From contig WGFU01000037.1 in the NCBI GenBank assembly GCA_015492075.1, positions 100,119 to 164,118 on the forward strand: a stretch of DNA of 64,000 nucleotides, written 5' to 3'. Position numbers and translations under genes: made by a program. Source of the stretch: Gammaproteobacteria bacterium (GTDB lineage: Bacteria > Pseudomonadota > Gammaproteobacteria > GCA-2400775). The notes beneath the pieces were generated by a model. The model was not told the DNA's origin, made no database searches, and saw nothing but the letters and a program-made list of their open reading frames with translations. This document shows positions 11,726 to 22,006 of the stretch, piece after piece; within the stretch, counting starts at the first letter, position 1, and the number at the start of each line of letters is the position of its first letter.

Positions 11726-12801
11726 AAACACTTTGCTCGATTCTATTATTCACCTATACGCTGCCCGTTATAGCTGCTGAATTGATTCCCTTTACAACAA
11801 GCCAGCGTCAGGCTATGCAAATAGAGACCAAACCGCTGCAAGCGGCTAACAGCAGCACCAGCGGCCGACTACCCGGCAAGGTGAGCGTACCCAATGCGCA
11901 GTTGCATATTGTCACTGCGCCCCAGGAAGGCCTGGTTGAAACGCTGCTGGTGGCCGGAGGTGAAGCCGTCACACGGGGTCAGGCGCTAGCAAAGATTCAA
12001 AGCCCGGCATTGCTGGCACTACAAAGCGAGTACCTGGAAGCACAAACTCGCTATCAACTGGCAAAAAGTATCTATGACCGTGATCAGCAACTAAACGATG
12101 AGGGCATTATTGCCGAGCGCCGCCTGCTGGAGTCAAGGGCACAGTATCAGGGGTTACGCACCACCCTGGCTCGGATAAAGCGCATGCTCAAACTTGCCGG
12201 CATGGATGAGCAGTCTCTCACCACGCTAAGAGTCCAACGCAAACTCGACAGCACTCTGGTCATCACGGCGCCGTTTGACGGCGTCATACTCGAACAGATG
12301 ACCACTGCCGGCAACCGGATCAAAGCCGCCGACCCCTTGTACCAAATAGCCAAACTCAAACCACTGTGGCTGGAAATCCACATGCCACTCGAGCAGTTAG
12401 CAAATATAGAGCTGGGGCAAACCGTCATCGTGCCGGCCATGAACGTATCCGGCCGCATTATCACCATCGGCAAGATGGTGCATGGTGTAGACCAAAGCGT
12501 GCTGGTACGCGCCGAAATTCATGACGGTGCTGAAAAACTGCGCCCTGGCCAGTTCGTGCAAGTACAGCTCGCGCTTGTCTCTAAACAAAAAAATTACCGC
12601 GTCCCGCGCAATGCAGTGATCCACTCCGCAGGCCTGAGCTACGTCTTCGTGGCTCAGGCCGATGGCTTCATACCGGTAGCAGTCAAAAGGATCGGCGAGC
12701 AAACCAACGTGCTGATTATCGAGGCCGAATTGCCGCTCCAAACCGAGATTGCCGTTGCCGGCACCTCTGCTATTAAATCCGCCTGGCTCGGTGGCCAGTA
12801 A
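11722..12801 (+). CDS. RND efflux periplasmic adaptor (CzcB/CusB-like)
   Basis: GKVSVPNAQLHIVTAPQEGLVETLLVAGGEAVTRGQALAKIQSPALLALQSEYLEAQ...RLLESRAQYQGLRTTL; overlaps upstream stop. Confidence 0.88.
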   Translation: MKTLCSILLFTYTLPVIAAELIPFTTSQRQAMQIETKPLQAANSSTSGRLPGKVSVPNAQLHIVTAPQEGLVETLLVAGGEAVTRGQALAKIQSPALLALQSEYLEAQTRYQLAKSIYDRDQQLNDEGIIAERRLLESRAQYQGLRTTLARIKRMLKLAGMDEQSLTTLRVQRKLDSTLVITAPFDGVILEQMTTAGNRIKAADPLYQIAKLKPLWLEIHMPLEQLANIELGQTVIVPAMNVSGRIITIGKMVHGVDQSVLVRAEIHDGAEKLRPGQFVQVQLALVSKQKNYRVPRNAVIHSAGLSYVFVAQADGFIPVAVKRIGEQTNVLIIEAELPLQTEIAVAGTSAIKSAWLGGQ

Positions 12802-15800
12802 TGTTGGCACAGTTGATCCAGTTTGCGCTGACCCAGCGCATGTTAATGCTGCTAGCAGCTGTGTTGATTGTCGGCAGTGGTTGGTTTGCGTTTGAACATA
12901 CACCGATTGATGCCTTCCCCGATATATCCACTACCCAGGTAAAAATCATCGTCAAGGCGCCGGGCATGACCCCGGAAGAGGTCGAAACACGCATTACCGC
13001 GCAGATTGAAGTCGAAATGCTCGGCATTCCGCGCCAATCTATTTTGCGTTCGGTCACCAAGTATGCCTTGACCGACATCACCGTAGACTTTGAAGAAGGC
13101 ACGGATATTTACTGGGCCCGGCAGCAAGTTGCCGAACGCCTTAGTGCCGTCTGGGCCGACTTGCCGGCAGACATCTCCGGTGGCATCGCACCGATGACGA
13201 CGCCGCTGGGCGAGATGTTCATGTTTACCGTAGAAGGCGGCGGACTGAACAATATGGAGCACCGTGACCTGCTCGACTGGGTGATTCGCCCGGCCCTGCG
13301 CAGTGTCACCGGGGTCGCCGACGTCAACACTTTGGGCGGGCTGGTGCGCAGTTACGAGGTGATTCCTGACAACGCGCGCATGTATGCACTGGGTATTACG
13401 CTTGACGATATTCGCACTGCACTGCAAGAAAACAACCGCAATGATGGCGCCGGCCGACTTAACGACGGCGAAGAAGCCTTGCTCGTACGCACCGAAGGCA
13501 GCATAAAAACGTTGGATGACGTCCGCCGTATTGTGGTGCGTGCACATGCCCAGGAACCCATTCGTATTGCTGACGTGGCCAAAGTTCGCACCGGCGCGCT
13601 CACCCGCTATGGCGCGGTTACCCACAACGGCCAGGGTGAAGCAGTACAGGGACTAGTACTCGGCCTGCGTGGCGCTAATGCCCGCGAGGTGGTTGAAGGC
13701 GTGCGCAGCAAGCTCGACGAGCTTAAACCAGGCTTACCCGAAGGTGTCGAGATCAATGTATTTTATGACCGCGGGCAACTGGTTGACAAAGCCGTTGGCA
13801 CGGTCACCAAAGCACTGACCGAAGCCACCGTGTTGGTCGTTATTTTACTGGTATTGTTTCTTGGTAATATCCGAGCGGCATTGACGGTTGCCCTGATTCT
13901 ACCGTTGGCGGCGTTGGCGACCTTTATCCTGATGTATCAGTTCGGCATGTCTGCCAACCTGATGTCACTCGGCGGTCTGGCCATTGCCATCGGCATGCTG
14001 GTGGATGGCGCCGTCGTGGTGGTTGAAAATGTGGTCACCCATCTCGCTCATCGTAAAAACAAGCACCTGCCCAAATTGCATCTTATTTACCGCGCAGCTC
14101 GTGAAGTCGCCGCGCCGGTGACGTCTGGCATTCTTATTATTATTATTGTGTTTTTACCCTTGCTGACACTGCAAGGACTCGAAGGCAAGCTGTTTATACC
14201 TGTCGCCCTGACTATTGTCTTTGCCCTCAGTGCCTCGCTATTGCTCTCTTTGACAGTGATCCCGGTGTTGGCTTCTTTTCTGATTAGCAAGGTCTCACAC
14301 AAGGAACCGTTCGCAGTGAGACTGCTGCAAAGGCTTTACACACCGGCTTTGCGCTGGTCACTCAATCATTCGCGCACAGTGGTTCTGTGCGCACTGGCTT
14401 CGCTGGTACTGGCGGCTGTTATCTACACTCAAATTGGCAAATCCTTTATCCCGACCATGGATGAAGGCGACATCATCGTGCAACTGGAAAAACTGCCCTC
14501 CATTAACTTGCAAGAATCGATCAATATCGATATGCGGGTGCAGCGCGCTATTCTCGCCCAGGTACCGGATGTCATCGGCATCGTCGCACGTGCGGGTTCC
14601 GATGAACTCGGACTCGACCCGATGGGCTTAAACGAAACAGATAGTTTTCTTATTCTTAAACCACGTGATGCCTGGCAAAGCGAGAGCAAAGCAGCCTTGA
14701 TAGCTTCGATCCGCAATGTTTTAGCTGATTTTCCCGGCGTCGGTTATGCGTTTACCCAGCCAATAGAAATGCGCGTTTCTGAAATGCTTACCGGCGTGCG
14801 CGGCGATCTGGCGATAAAGATCTTCGGCGAAGACCAACAACAGCTTAGCGCCAGCGCAGAACTCATTGTCGCTATCCTCAAAAACGTCAGTGGCGCTGAA
14901 GACGTCTACACCCCACGTAATGAGGGCGCGCAATATTACCGACTCGCGGTCGACCGCCTGGAAGCGGGGCGTTTGGGCATTTCCATAGACACACTGGGCC
15001 GCAATTTGCGCACACAGGTAGAAGGAGTTCGTACCGGCACCATCTATCAAGGCTCACGTCGCATTCCTTTACTCTTACGCGGGCCGGAACAATTACGTGA
15101 TTCCGCTGCGGTATTTTCCGCTCAGCGTTTCTCATTACCGCAAGGTGAAACCACTGCACTTACCAACCTGGTGACGCTGGAACGCACAGAGGGGCCTGTT
15201 GCCATCAAGCGCGAAGGCGGTAATCGTATGGCAGTAGTGGTAGCCAATGTTTCGGGGCGCGATCTGGTTAGTTTTGTCGAAGAAGCCAAACAGGCAGTCG
15301 CCGACAAGGTGTCATTGCCTGCAGGCTATTATCTAAAATGGGGGGGGCAGTTCGAAAATCAGCAACGTGCCGCAAAACGACTGTCAGTGGTAGTGCCGGT
15401 GTCACTTGGCCTGATTTTTCTGACATTATTCTCTACCTTCCGCTCAGTGCGCCAATCGGTACTGGTACTGGCGAACATTCCCTTTGCCTTGATCGGTGGC
15501 GTAGTCGGTCTGTGGCTGACAGGTGAGTATCTGTCTGTGCCGGCGTCGGTTGGCTTTATCGCCCTGCTCGGTATCGCCGTCCTTAATGGTGTCGTCATGG
15601 TCACCTATTTTAATCAACTACATGCGCTCGGCAGACCAATCTACGAAGTAGTGACCGAAGGCGCATTACGGCGCTTGCGTCCCGTACTCATGACGGCATC
15701 GATTGCAGCGCTTGGCCTGGCGCCCTTGTTATTTGCAGAGGGTCCTGGTTCGGAAATCCAACGGCCACTGGCGATAGTGGTAATTGGCGGACTCACGTCA

Positions 15801-15872
15801 TCAACATTACTCACGCTGTTTCTATTACCCTTGCTCTATCGCCGCTTTGGCATAAAACCCACCGGAGCCTGA
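12801..15872 (+). CDS. CzcA/CusA family heavy-metal RND efflux pump
   Basis: FEHTPIDAFPDISTTQVKIIVKAPGMTPEEVETRITAQIEVEMLGIP...LAIAIGMLVDGAVVVVENV...TRNEGAQYYRLAVDR-type HME signatures. Confidence 0.93.
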   Translation: MLAQLIQFALTQRMLMLLAAVLIVGSGWFAFEHTPIDAFPDISTTQVKIIVKAPGMTPEEVETRITAQIEVEMLGIPRQSILRSVTKYALTDITVDFEEGTDIYWARQQVAERLSAVWADLPADISGGIAPMTTPLGEMFMFTVEGGGLNNMEHRDLLDWVIRPALRSVTGVADVNTLGGLVRSYEVIPDNARMYALGITLDDIRTALQENNRNDGAGRLNDGEEALLVRTEGSIKTLDDVRRIVVRAHAQEPIRIADVAKVRTGALTRYGAVTHNGQGEAVQGLVLGLRGANAREVVEGVRSKLDELKPGLPEGVEINVFYDRGQLVDKAVGTVTKALTEATVLVVILLVLFLGNIRAALTVALILPLAALATFILMYQFGMSANLMSLGGLAIAIGMLVDGAVVVVENVVTHLAHRKNKHLPKLHLIYRAAREVAAPVTSGILIIIIVFLPLLTLQGLEGKLFIPVALTIVFALSASLLLSLTVIPVLASFLISKVSHKEPFAVRLLQRLYTPALRWSLNHSRTVVLCALASLVLAAVIYTQIGKSFIPTMDEGDIIVQLEKLPSINLQESINIDMRVQRAILAQVPDVIGIVARAGSDELGLDPMGLNETDSFLILKPRDAWQSESKAALIASIRNVLADFPGVGYAFTQPIEMRVSEMLTGVRGDLAIKIFGEDQQQLSASAELIVAILKNVSGAEDVYTPRNEGAQYYRLAVDRLEAGRLGISIDTLGRNLRTQVEGVRTGTIYQGSRRIPLLLRGPEQLRDSAAVFSAQRFSLPQGETTALTNLVTLERTEGPVAIKREGGNRMAVVVANVSGRDLVSFVEEAKQAVADKVSLPAGYYLKWGGQFENQQRAAKRLSVVVPVSLGLIFLTLFSTFRSVRQSVLVLANIPFALIGGVVGLWLTGEYLSVPASVGFIALLGIAVLNGVVMVTYFNQLHALGRPIYEVVTEGALRRLRPVLMTASIAALGLAPLLFAEGPGSEIQRPLAIVVIGGLTSSTLLTLFLLPLLYRRFGIKPTGA

Positions 15873-15873
15873 T

Positions 15874-16176
15874 ATGCAACAATGTCTATTGGTATTGATC
15901 GTCACTCCAACTATCGAGAACGAGCTGATTGACTGGATACTTGATCGCGAAGACATTAGTGGTTTCAGCAGTCTGGTTATCAGCGGCCATGGTGTGTCCG
16001 CACACGCATTGACGGCGGCAGAACAGGTGGCGGGTAAACAAAAGCAACTCATGTTCCAGATGCTGTTACCCGAAGCGGCCGCACGCGATGTTCTTGCTGC
16101 CGCGCAACAATCATTTAGTGGCAGCGGCATGCACTATTGGCTGTTACCTGCCCTGGCTGGCGGCCATATCGAGTAG
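15874..16176 (+). CDS. DUF3240-family protein, distal gene of the efflux operon
   Basis: MQQCLLVLIVTPTIENELIDWILDREDISGFSSLVISGHG; 2 bp after the czcA-like stop. Confidence 0.65.
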   Translation: MQQCLLVLIVTPTIENELIDWILDREDISGFSSLVISGHGVSAHALTAAEQVAGKQKQLMFQMLLPEAAARDVLAAAQQSFSGSGMHYWLLPALAGGHIE

Positions 16177-16625
16177 CCCGCTCGACAAATGGCGGTAACG
16201 CCTTAAGGTACATCTGATTCTCTGCAACAGCAATAGTACATTGGTAAAATTATTCGGATTAAGGCGCGCATTGCCACGCAAGGGTTCTTCACGCGGGGCG
16301 TATAAAATAGTAGTCCTATTTGTTAACGAACAACGATAAGCTGAATAATTTTAATCTTCACAAGCTTTGTCATAAATTAATCAGGAGCTCCCTTAAACAA
16401 GGCACCCTTGCAACTACGTGCAATAGCAAACACATGGGTTCGGCCACATATGCCTGTGCGTTAGATAAAATGTAACAAAGTGGCTTTGGGCTGACACAAT
16501 GACGCACCAGCATGTGATGCTGCAGCAAGTTTTACACCGCAACCTTTGCAGTGGCCTCAGCTTTGTGTCATCTTGCCGGTCAATGAAAATCTGTAAAGAC
16601 GCCATTGCAACCAAGCGTGATAAAA

Positions 16626-16970
16626 ATGATAGGCACTGATAACCAATACATCATGGTTCATGTCACCTGTCCGGCCGAGCACGCTGTAGGGATGGCGCAG
16701 CTATTCGTCACCAAAAAAGCCGCCGCCTGTGTGAACATTATTGACAACGTGCACTCTATATATCGCTGGCAAGGCGAAATCCAAAATGACAATGAAAGTA
16801 TGATGGTGATTAAAACCACGGCTTCGGCACTGGACAAACTTAGCCAGTTAATCGAGCAGCATCATCCTTACAAACTGCCAGAGATCATTGCCACACCCAT
16901 CGTGGCTGGGCTGCCCGAATACCTGAACTGGGTGGGCACTTCAACTGACCAAAATGAATCCGAACCATAA
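16626..16970 (+). CDS. cutA: Divalent-cation tolerance protein CutA
   Basis: VHVTCPAEHAVGMAQLFVTKKAAACVNIIDNVHSIYRWQGEIQNDNESMMVIKT...YKLPEIIATPIVAGLPEYLNWV. Confidence 0.92.
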   Translation: MIGTDNQYIMVHVTCPAEHAVGMAQLFVTKKAAACVNIIDNVHSIYRWQGEIQNDNESMMVIKTTASALDKLSQLIEQHHPYKLPEIIATPIVAGLPEYLNWVGTSTDQNESEP

Positions 16971-16973
16971 GCA

Positions 16974-18866
16974 ATGAAGCCTTTATACCGAATCTGTCAT
17001 CTTATTTTAGTCCTGTTTTTCTGCGTCGTACCCATGCAGTACGCCGGCGCTGTCGCCGATTCCATCGACAGCGATCTTGCTGACCGTCTCAAAGCCCTCA
17101 GCAACGAGCTCGGCCTCAGCAAAGCCGAGCAAATCGTGCTGTCACCCGATGAGGCCTTTATTTTCGATGCCAAGGCCATCGACGCTAAAACCATCGAAGC
17201 CAGCTGGCAAATCGCAGATAACATCTATATGTACCGCGACAAATTTCGCTTTGAAGTAATCGAGGGCGATGTCAGCCTCGGCCAGCCGCTATCGCCACCG
17301 GGCAAGAAAAAGTTCGATGAAAGCTTTGGCGACTCTGAGGTTTACTTCCATGAGGTCGCTATCACCCTCCCGGTTATTCGCGATAGCGGACCAGCGCAGA
17401 CCATCCGCCTGCAAGCCTATTACCAAGGCTGCGTCGTAGACAGTTTCTGCTATCCACCTATAAAAAAAATCATCCGCGTCGACCTGCCAAAACTCAGCAC
17501 AGTAGCACTCAACAGCATTGACACCACAGCGAGTGCTGGCAGCGCCGGCAATGAATTCGTCTCAGAACAAGAGCAGTTCGCCGCCACCATTGCCGGCGGA
17601 AATCTCTGGTTAATTATTATTTCGTTCTTTGGTATCGGCCTGTTACTGGCTTTTACCCCCTGCGTCTTTCCGATGATTCCCATTCTGTCCGGCATTCTCA
17701 TCGGACAAGGCAAGCAACTCACCACCTCTCATGCCTTCCTCCTGTCGCTGGTCTACGTCCTCGCCATGGCGCTGACTTATACCGTCGCTGGCGTCCTCGC
17801 CGGTTTGTTTGGCGCCAACCTGCAAGCCGCCTTTCAAAACCCATGGGCCATCTCTGCTTTTGCTTTGATTTTTATTGCGTTATCACTCTCCATGTTCGGC
17901 TTTTACGAATTGCAAATGCCCAGCGCCATACAGAGTAAGCTAACAAAAATCAGTAACTCCAGAAAAGGTGGTAGTTTCGCCAGTGTCGCCATCATGGGGG
18001 TCTTGTCAGCATTAATTGTCGGCCCCTGTGTCGCTGCACCCTTGGCCGGCGCCTTGATATATATTGGTAGCAGTGGCGATGCCGTGCTCGGCGGCCTGGC
18101 CTTATTCGCCATGAGTCTCGGCATGGGCGCACCACTATTGGCCGTTGGCGCTTCCGCCGGAAAACTGCTACCCAAGGCTGGCGCCTGGATGGATGGAGTT
18201 AAAGCCGTGTTCGGCGTTATGTTGCTTGCCGTTGCAGTGTGGATGCTTGAACGCATCTTACCCGGCACTGTATCTATGCTGTTGTGGTCCTTGCTATTTA
18301 TATTCAGCGCCGTCTATCTCGGCGCATTCGACCGTGTCAGCGACATCGGTGGCTGGCAGCGCTTTCGCAAGGCCTGCGGTATCGCATTTTTCATCTACGG
18401 AATTTTTGTCATGCTAGGAGCTGTCAGTGGCGGCGGCGATGTGACGCGGCCACTGCACGGTACCAGCCTGCTTGTCACCAAGGCCCCGTCCAATCACGAG
18501 CTGACATTTAAACCGATTAAAAGCATTGCAGATCTACAACATGAAGTGTCTGTAGCCAGCCAAAATGGCACTCCTGTCATGCTCGACTTTTATGCCGACT
18601 GGTGTGTCTCTTGTAAAGAAATGGAAAAATATACCTTCGCTGATTCCGCAGTACGGCAAGCTCTCGACAACGTGGTGTTATTGCAGGCCGATGTCACTGC
18701 CAATGATGATGTCGACCAGGCATTATTAAAACACTTTAATATCTATGGTCCACCGTCCATCATATTTTACGATGCGCAGGGTAATGAACGTAAATCCTAT
18801 CGCGTGGTTGGCTTTATGAAACCCAACCGCTTTAAACAACACCTGGATCAGATCCTGCAATTATGA
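16974..18866 (+). CDS. dsbD: Thiol:disulfide interchange protein DsbD
   Basis: N-term DsbD domain, central 8-TM (TPCVFPMIPILSGIL...VGPCVAAPLAGALIYI), C-term thioredoxin-like DFYADWCVSCKEME. Confidence 0.94.
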   Translation: MKPLYRICHLILVLFFCVVPMQYAGAVADSIDSDLADRLKALSNELGLSKAEQIVLSPDEAFIFDAKAIDAKTIEASWQIADNIYMYRDKFRFEVIEGDVSLGQPLSPPGKKKFDESFGDSEVYFHEVAITLPVIRDSGPAQTIRLQAYYQGCVVDSFCYPPIKKIIRVDLPKLSTVALNSIDTTASAGSAGNEFVSEQEQFAATIAGGNLWLIIISFFGIGLLLAFTPCVFPMIPILSGILIGQGKQLTTSHAFLLSLVYVLAMALTYTVAGVLAGLFGANLQAAFQNPWAISAFALIFIALSLSMFGFYELQMPSAIQSKLTKISNSRKGGSFASVAIMGVLSALIVGPCVAAPLAGALIYIGSSGDAVLGGLALFAMSLGMGAPLLAVGASAGKLLPKAGAWMDGVKAVFGVMLLAVAVWMLERILPGTVSMLLWSLLFIFSAVYLGAFDRVSDIGGWQRFRKACGIAFFIYGIFVMLGAVSGGGDVTRPLHGTSLLVTKAPSNHELTFKPIKSIADLQHEVSVASQNGTPVMLDFYADWCVSCKEMEKYTFADSAVRQALDNVVLLQADVTANDDVDQALLKHFNIYGPPSIIFYDAQGNERKSYRVVGFMKPNRFKQHLDQILQL

Positions 18867-19456
18867 GCACTTCATCCTGGCGCAATCGCGCTATCAATAT
18901 TGCTATCGCCATTTTACTAATTGCCGGCGCGACAGCCGTCGCCATCAATCATTTTTACCGATCATCGCTTGAGCCGCGCCATCTCAGCAAGGTTTCCGGC
19001 GCCGAGACCAATGAAACAAGTGATCTTAGCGCAACCAAAGTTGTCAGACGTCCCGACTTCACCTTGGCAGACATTGATGGCATCAAGCGCACTGTCAGTA
19101 CTTGGGATGGCAAGGTCCTAGTGCTCAATTTTTGGGCCTCATGGTGCCAGCCATGCCTGCGCGAAATACCCGCCTTTGTCGACCTGCAAAGGACCTACGG
19201 CGAACAAGGCCTACAGTTCGTCGGCATCGCGGTCGATGACATTGAGCCCGTACGCCAATTCCTCGATGTTATTCCACTCAATTATCCTGTTCTCGTTCAT
19301 CCTAGAGACACTATTACTGTGGCAGAATCCTACGGCAATGAATATGGCATATTACCCTATACCGTGGTCATCAATCGTAACAGCGAAATCGTCCATACAC
19401 AGCTGGGGGAAATCAGCTTCGACGAGGCCGAGGCAATTATCAAGTCATTACTCTAA
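18863..19456 (+). CDS. TlpA/ResA-like thiol-disulfide oxidoreductase
   Basis: FTLADIDGIKRTVSTWDGKVLVLNFWASWCQPCLREIPAF; N-terminal TM anchor; start overlaps the dsbD stop. Confidence 0.88.
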   Translation: MSTSSWRNRAINIAIAILLIAGATAVAINHFYRSSLEPRHLSKVSGAETNETSDLSATKVVRRPDFTLADIDGIKRTVSTWDGKVLVLNFWASWCQPCLREIPAFVDLQRTYGEQGLQFVGIAVDDIEPVRQFLDVIPLNYPVLVHPRDTITVAESYGNEYGILPYTVVINRNSEIVHTQLGEISFDEAEAIIKSLL

Positions 19457-19669
19457 CCCGTCGTAGTTAGATAGCTGGCCTGTTTTACCGGCAATTCGCT
19501 TGTACCGCGCCGATCTTCGGCGAAATAAGCTTAATTTATCAAGAATATACTGGACAAGCCGATAAATAGAAGGCACACTCCGTCTCATTTAGCTAATTGC
19601 GAGATGACGGATTTTTAAAGCAATTAGCCTCCAGTTGGCGATAGTAATCAAAAACAAGCAGTAACGACT

Positions 19670-20140
19670 ATGGCACGCATTTTGGTCATCAATGGCCCTA
19701 ATCTCAACCTACTCGGTAATCGCGAGCCGGGAATCTATGGCCACAGGCCCCTGCCTGAAATTATTATCGAATTGCAGCTTAGCGCTGCTGACCTCGGTCA
19801 TCAGCTCGATGCCTGCCAAAGCAATGCGGAACATGAACTCATCGAGCGCATTCATCAAGCCAGTACTGAGAAGGTCGACTTTCTGATTATTAATCCGGCC
19901 GCGTTGACGCATACCAGTGTCGCCCTGGCCGATGCCATCAGCGCAGTCAACATACCGTTTATTGAAGTGCATATATCGAATATTTTTGCCCGCGAGCCAT
20001 TTCGCCATCACTCTTATTTCTCTGCCATTGCCCTTGGCACCATCTGCGGCCTTGGCGTACAAGGTTATGAGTTGGCCTTGCGTGCGGCGCACCACTATTT
20101 GGATACGGTGTCCACGGCACCTCCCACCCGACAGGCATAA
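19670..20140 (+). CDS. aroQ: Type II 3-dehydroquinate dehydratase
   Basis: [21 protein letters not shown]...[16 protein letters not shown]...[22 protein letters not shown]. Confidence 0.96.
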   Translation: MARILVINGPNLNLLGNREPGIYGHRPLPEIIIELQLSAADLGHQLDACQSNAEHELIERIHQASTEKVDFLIINPAALTHTSVALADAISAVNIPFIEVHISNIFAREPFRHHSYFSAIALGTICGLGVQGYELALRAAHHYLDTVSTAPPTRQA

Positions 20141-20145
20141 GCACT

Positions 20146-20613
20146 ATGGATATTAGAAAAGTAAAAAAACTCATCGAGTTGCTCGAGGACTCCGGGATCA
20201 ACGAGATCGAAATTCACGAAGGTGAAGAGTCCGTCCGCATCAGCCGTAGCAGCGCTGCTGCAAGTGCTGTTATGGCGGCGCCTAATATGCCGATACAGCA
20301 GCACTTTGCAGCCCCTGTAGCAGCTCCGCTGCCCGCGGCCGCACCCGTGCAGGACACCAATACTGAAACCACAATTAGTGGTCACATTATGCGCGCGCCC
20401 ATGGTTGGCACCTTTTATCGCTCGCCGTCACCCGGCGCCAAGGCCTTTTGTGATGTTGGCAGCCAGGTTAAAGCCGGTGACACCTTGTGTATTATCGAAG
20501 CCATGAAAATGCTTAACCAGATCGAAGCCGACGTCAGCGGCACCATTAAAGAAATTCTTGGCGAGAATGGACAACCGGTGGAATACGACCAGCCGCTGTT
20601 TATCATTGAATAG
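20146..20613 (+). CDS. accB: Acetyl-CoA carboxylase biotin carboxyl carrier protein
   Basis: [34 protein letters not shown]...[14 protein letters not shown] biotinylation motif. Confidence 0.97.
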   Translation: MDIRKVKKLIELLEDSGINEIEIHEGEESVRISRSSAAASAVMAAPNMPIQQHFAAPVAAPLPAAAPVQDTNTETTISGHIMRAPMVGTFYRSPSPGAKAFCDVGSQVKAGDTLCIIEAMKMLNQIEADVSGTIKEILGENGQPVEYDQPLFIIE

Positions 20614-20631
20614 GTTGCAGCGAAGACTGAT

Positions 20632-21975
20632 ATGTTTGACAAAGTCCTGATTGCCAACCGCGGCGAAATCGCGCTGCGCGTGCTACGCGCCTGCCGCGAA
20701 CTGGGTATTCGCACCGTTGCCGTTCATTCCACCGCTGACCGTGACCTGAAACACGTACGCCTGGCCGACGAGTCGGTCTGTATCGGTGGCCCAAATTCCA
20801 TTGACAGCTATCTCAATGTGCCTGCGCTCATTAGTGCAGCCGAAGTTACTGACGCCATAGCCATCCATCCCGGTTATGGCTTTTTGTCCGAGAACGCCGA
20901 CTTTGCCGAGAGGGTGGAACAAAGTGGTTTCACTTTTATCGGGCCACGCGCCGACACCATTCGCGCTATGGGTGACAAGGTATCTGCCATTCATTGCATG
21001 AGAAAAGCCGGTATCCCCTGTGTCCCGGGTTCGGATGGTCCGCTTGGGAGTCATGCCGAGACGAATTTACGCATTGCCCGCGAGATTGGCTACCCCGTCA
21101 TCATCAAAGCCGCCGGCGGTGGCGGTGGCCGTGGTATGCGTGCCGTCCATACTGAAGCCAGCCTGCTGACGGCCATTTCCTTGACCCGTACCGAAGCAGC
21201 CAGCGCCTTCGGCAATGACATGGTCTATATGGAAAAATATCTGGAGAATCCGCGTCATATCGAAATCCAGGTATTAGCGGATGAGCACGGTAACGCCATC
21301 CATCTAGGTGAACGCGACTGCTCTATGCAGCGCCGCCATCAAAAAGTCATGGAAGAAGCGCCGGCCCCAGGAATTAGCGCCAAAACACGCAAAAAAATCG
21401 GCGCACTGTGTTCTAAAGCATGCCGCGACATTGGCTATCGCGGCGTCGGCACCTTCGAATTTCTCTACGAAAACGACGAGTTCTACTTCATAGAAATGAA
21501 TACACGCCTGCAGGTAGAACATTGCGTAACCGAAATGGTTACCGGTATCGACCTGGTCAAACAGCAACTGCTGGTTGCGGCAGGAGAGAAACTGAGCCTG
21601 CGCCAGGACGATATCCACATCACCGGACACGCCATTGAATGCCGCCTTAACGCCGAAGACCCAGAAAATTTTATGCCCTCACCGGGAACCATAAAACGGT
21701 TTCATGTCCCAGGTGGCCCAGGCATACGTATCGATTCACATTTATATAGTGGCTATGTAGTGCCACCTTACTACGATTCCATGGTTGGCAAGCTGATTGC
21801 CCATGGCGAAGATCGGGCATCGGCCTTGGCACGCATGCGCACAGCGCTCAACGAGATTGTTATCGACGGCATCAAAACCAATGTTCCCTTACATCAAAGT
21901 CTGATTGATGACAGTAATTTCGCCGCCGGCGGCACCAGCATTCATTATCTCGAACGCAAACTGGGCCTGGCTTAA
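20632..21975 (+). CDS. accC: Acetyl-CoA carboxylase biotin carboxylase subunit
   Basis: [47 protein letters not shown]. Confidence 0.98.
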   Translation: MFDKVLIANRGEIALRVLRACRELGIRTVAVHSTADRDLKHVRLADESVCIGGPNSIDSYLNVPALISAAEVTDAIAIHPGYGFLSENADFAERVEQSGFTFIGPRADTIRAMGDKVSAIHCMRKAGIPCVPGSDGPLGSHAETNLRIAREIGYPVIIKAAGGGGGRGMRAVHTEASLLTAISLTRTEAASAFGNDMVYMEKYLENPRHIEIQVLADEHGNAIHLGERDCSMQRRHQKVMEEAPAPGISAKTRKKIGALCSKACRDIGYRGVGTFEFLYENDEFYFIEMNTRLQVEHCVTEMVTGIDLVKQQLLVAAGEKLSLRQDDIHITGHAIECRLNAEDPENFMPSPGTIKRFHVPGGPGIRIDSHLYSGYVVPPYYDSMVGKLIAHGEDRASALARMRTALNEIVIDGIKTNVPLHQSLIDDSNFAAGGTSIHYLERKLGLA

Positions 21976-22006
21976 AACACGGCCGGGCTGAGCGGGCACC
22001 GCGTTA

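Noticed and set aside
12852-13625. 257-aa minus-strand ORF antisense to the czcA-like gene
   Set aside because: No recognisable domain; fully inside a strongly supported RND pump CDS; typical shadow ORF of GC-biased coding sequence.
15339-15346. G8 homopolymer in the czcA-like gene as a possible phase-variation tract
   Set aside because: Short, inside an intact frame, and efflux pumps are not typical phase-variable targets; no supporting evidence.
16500-16545. CAGCAT-GTG-ATGCTG hairpin upstream of cutA as a regulatory RNA
   Set aside because: Single short hairpin with no T tract, no repeat and no conserved context; likely incidental.
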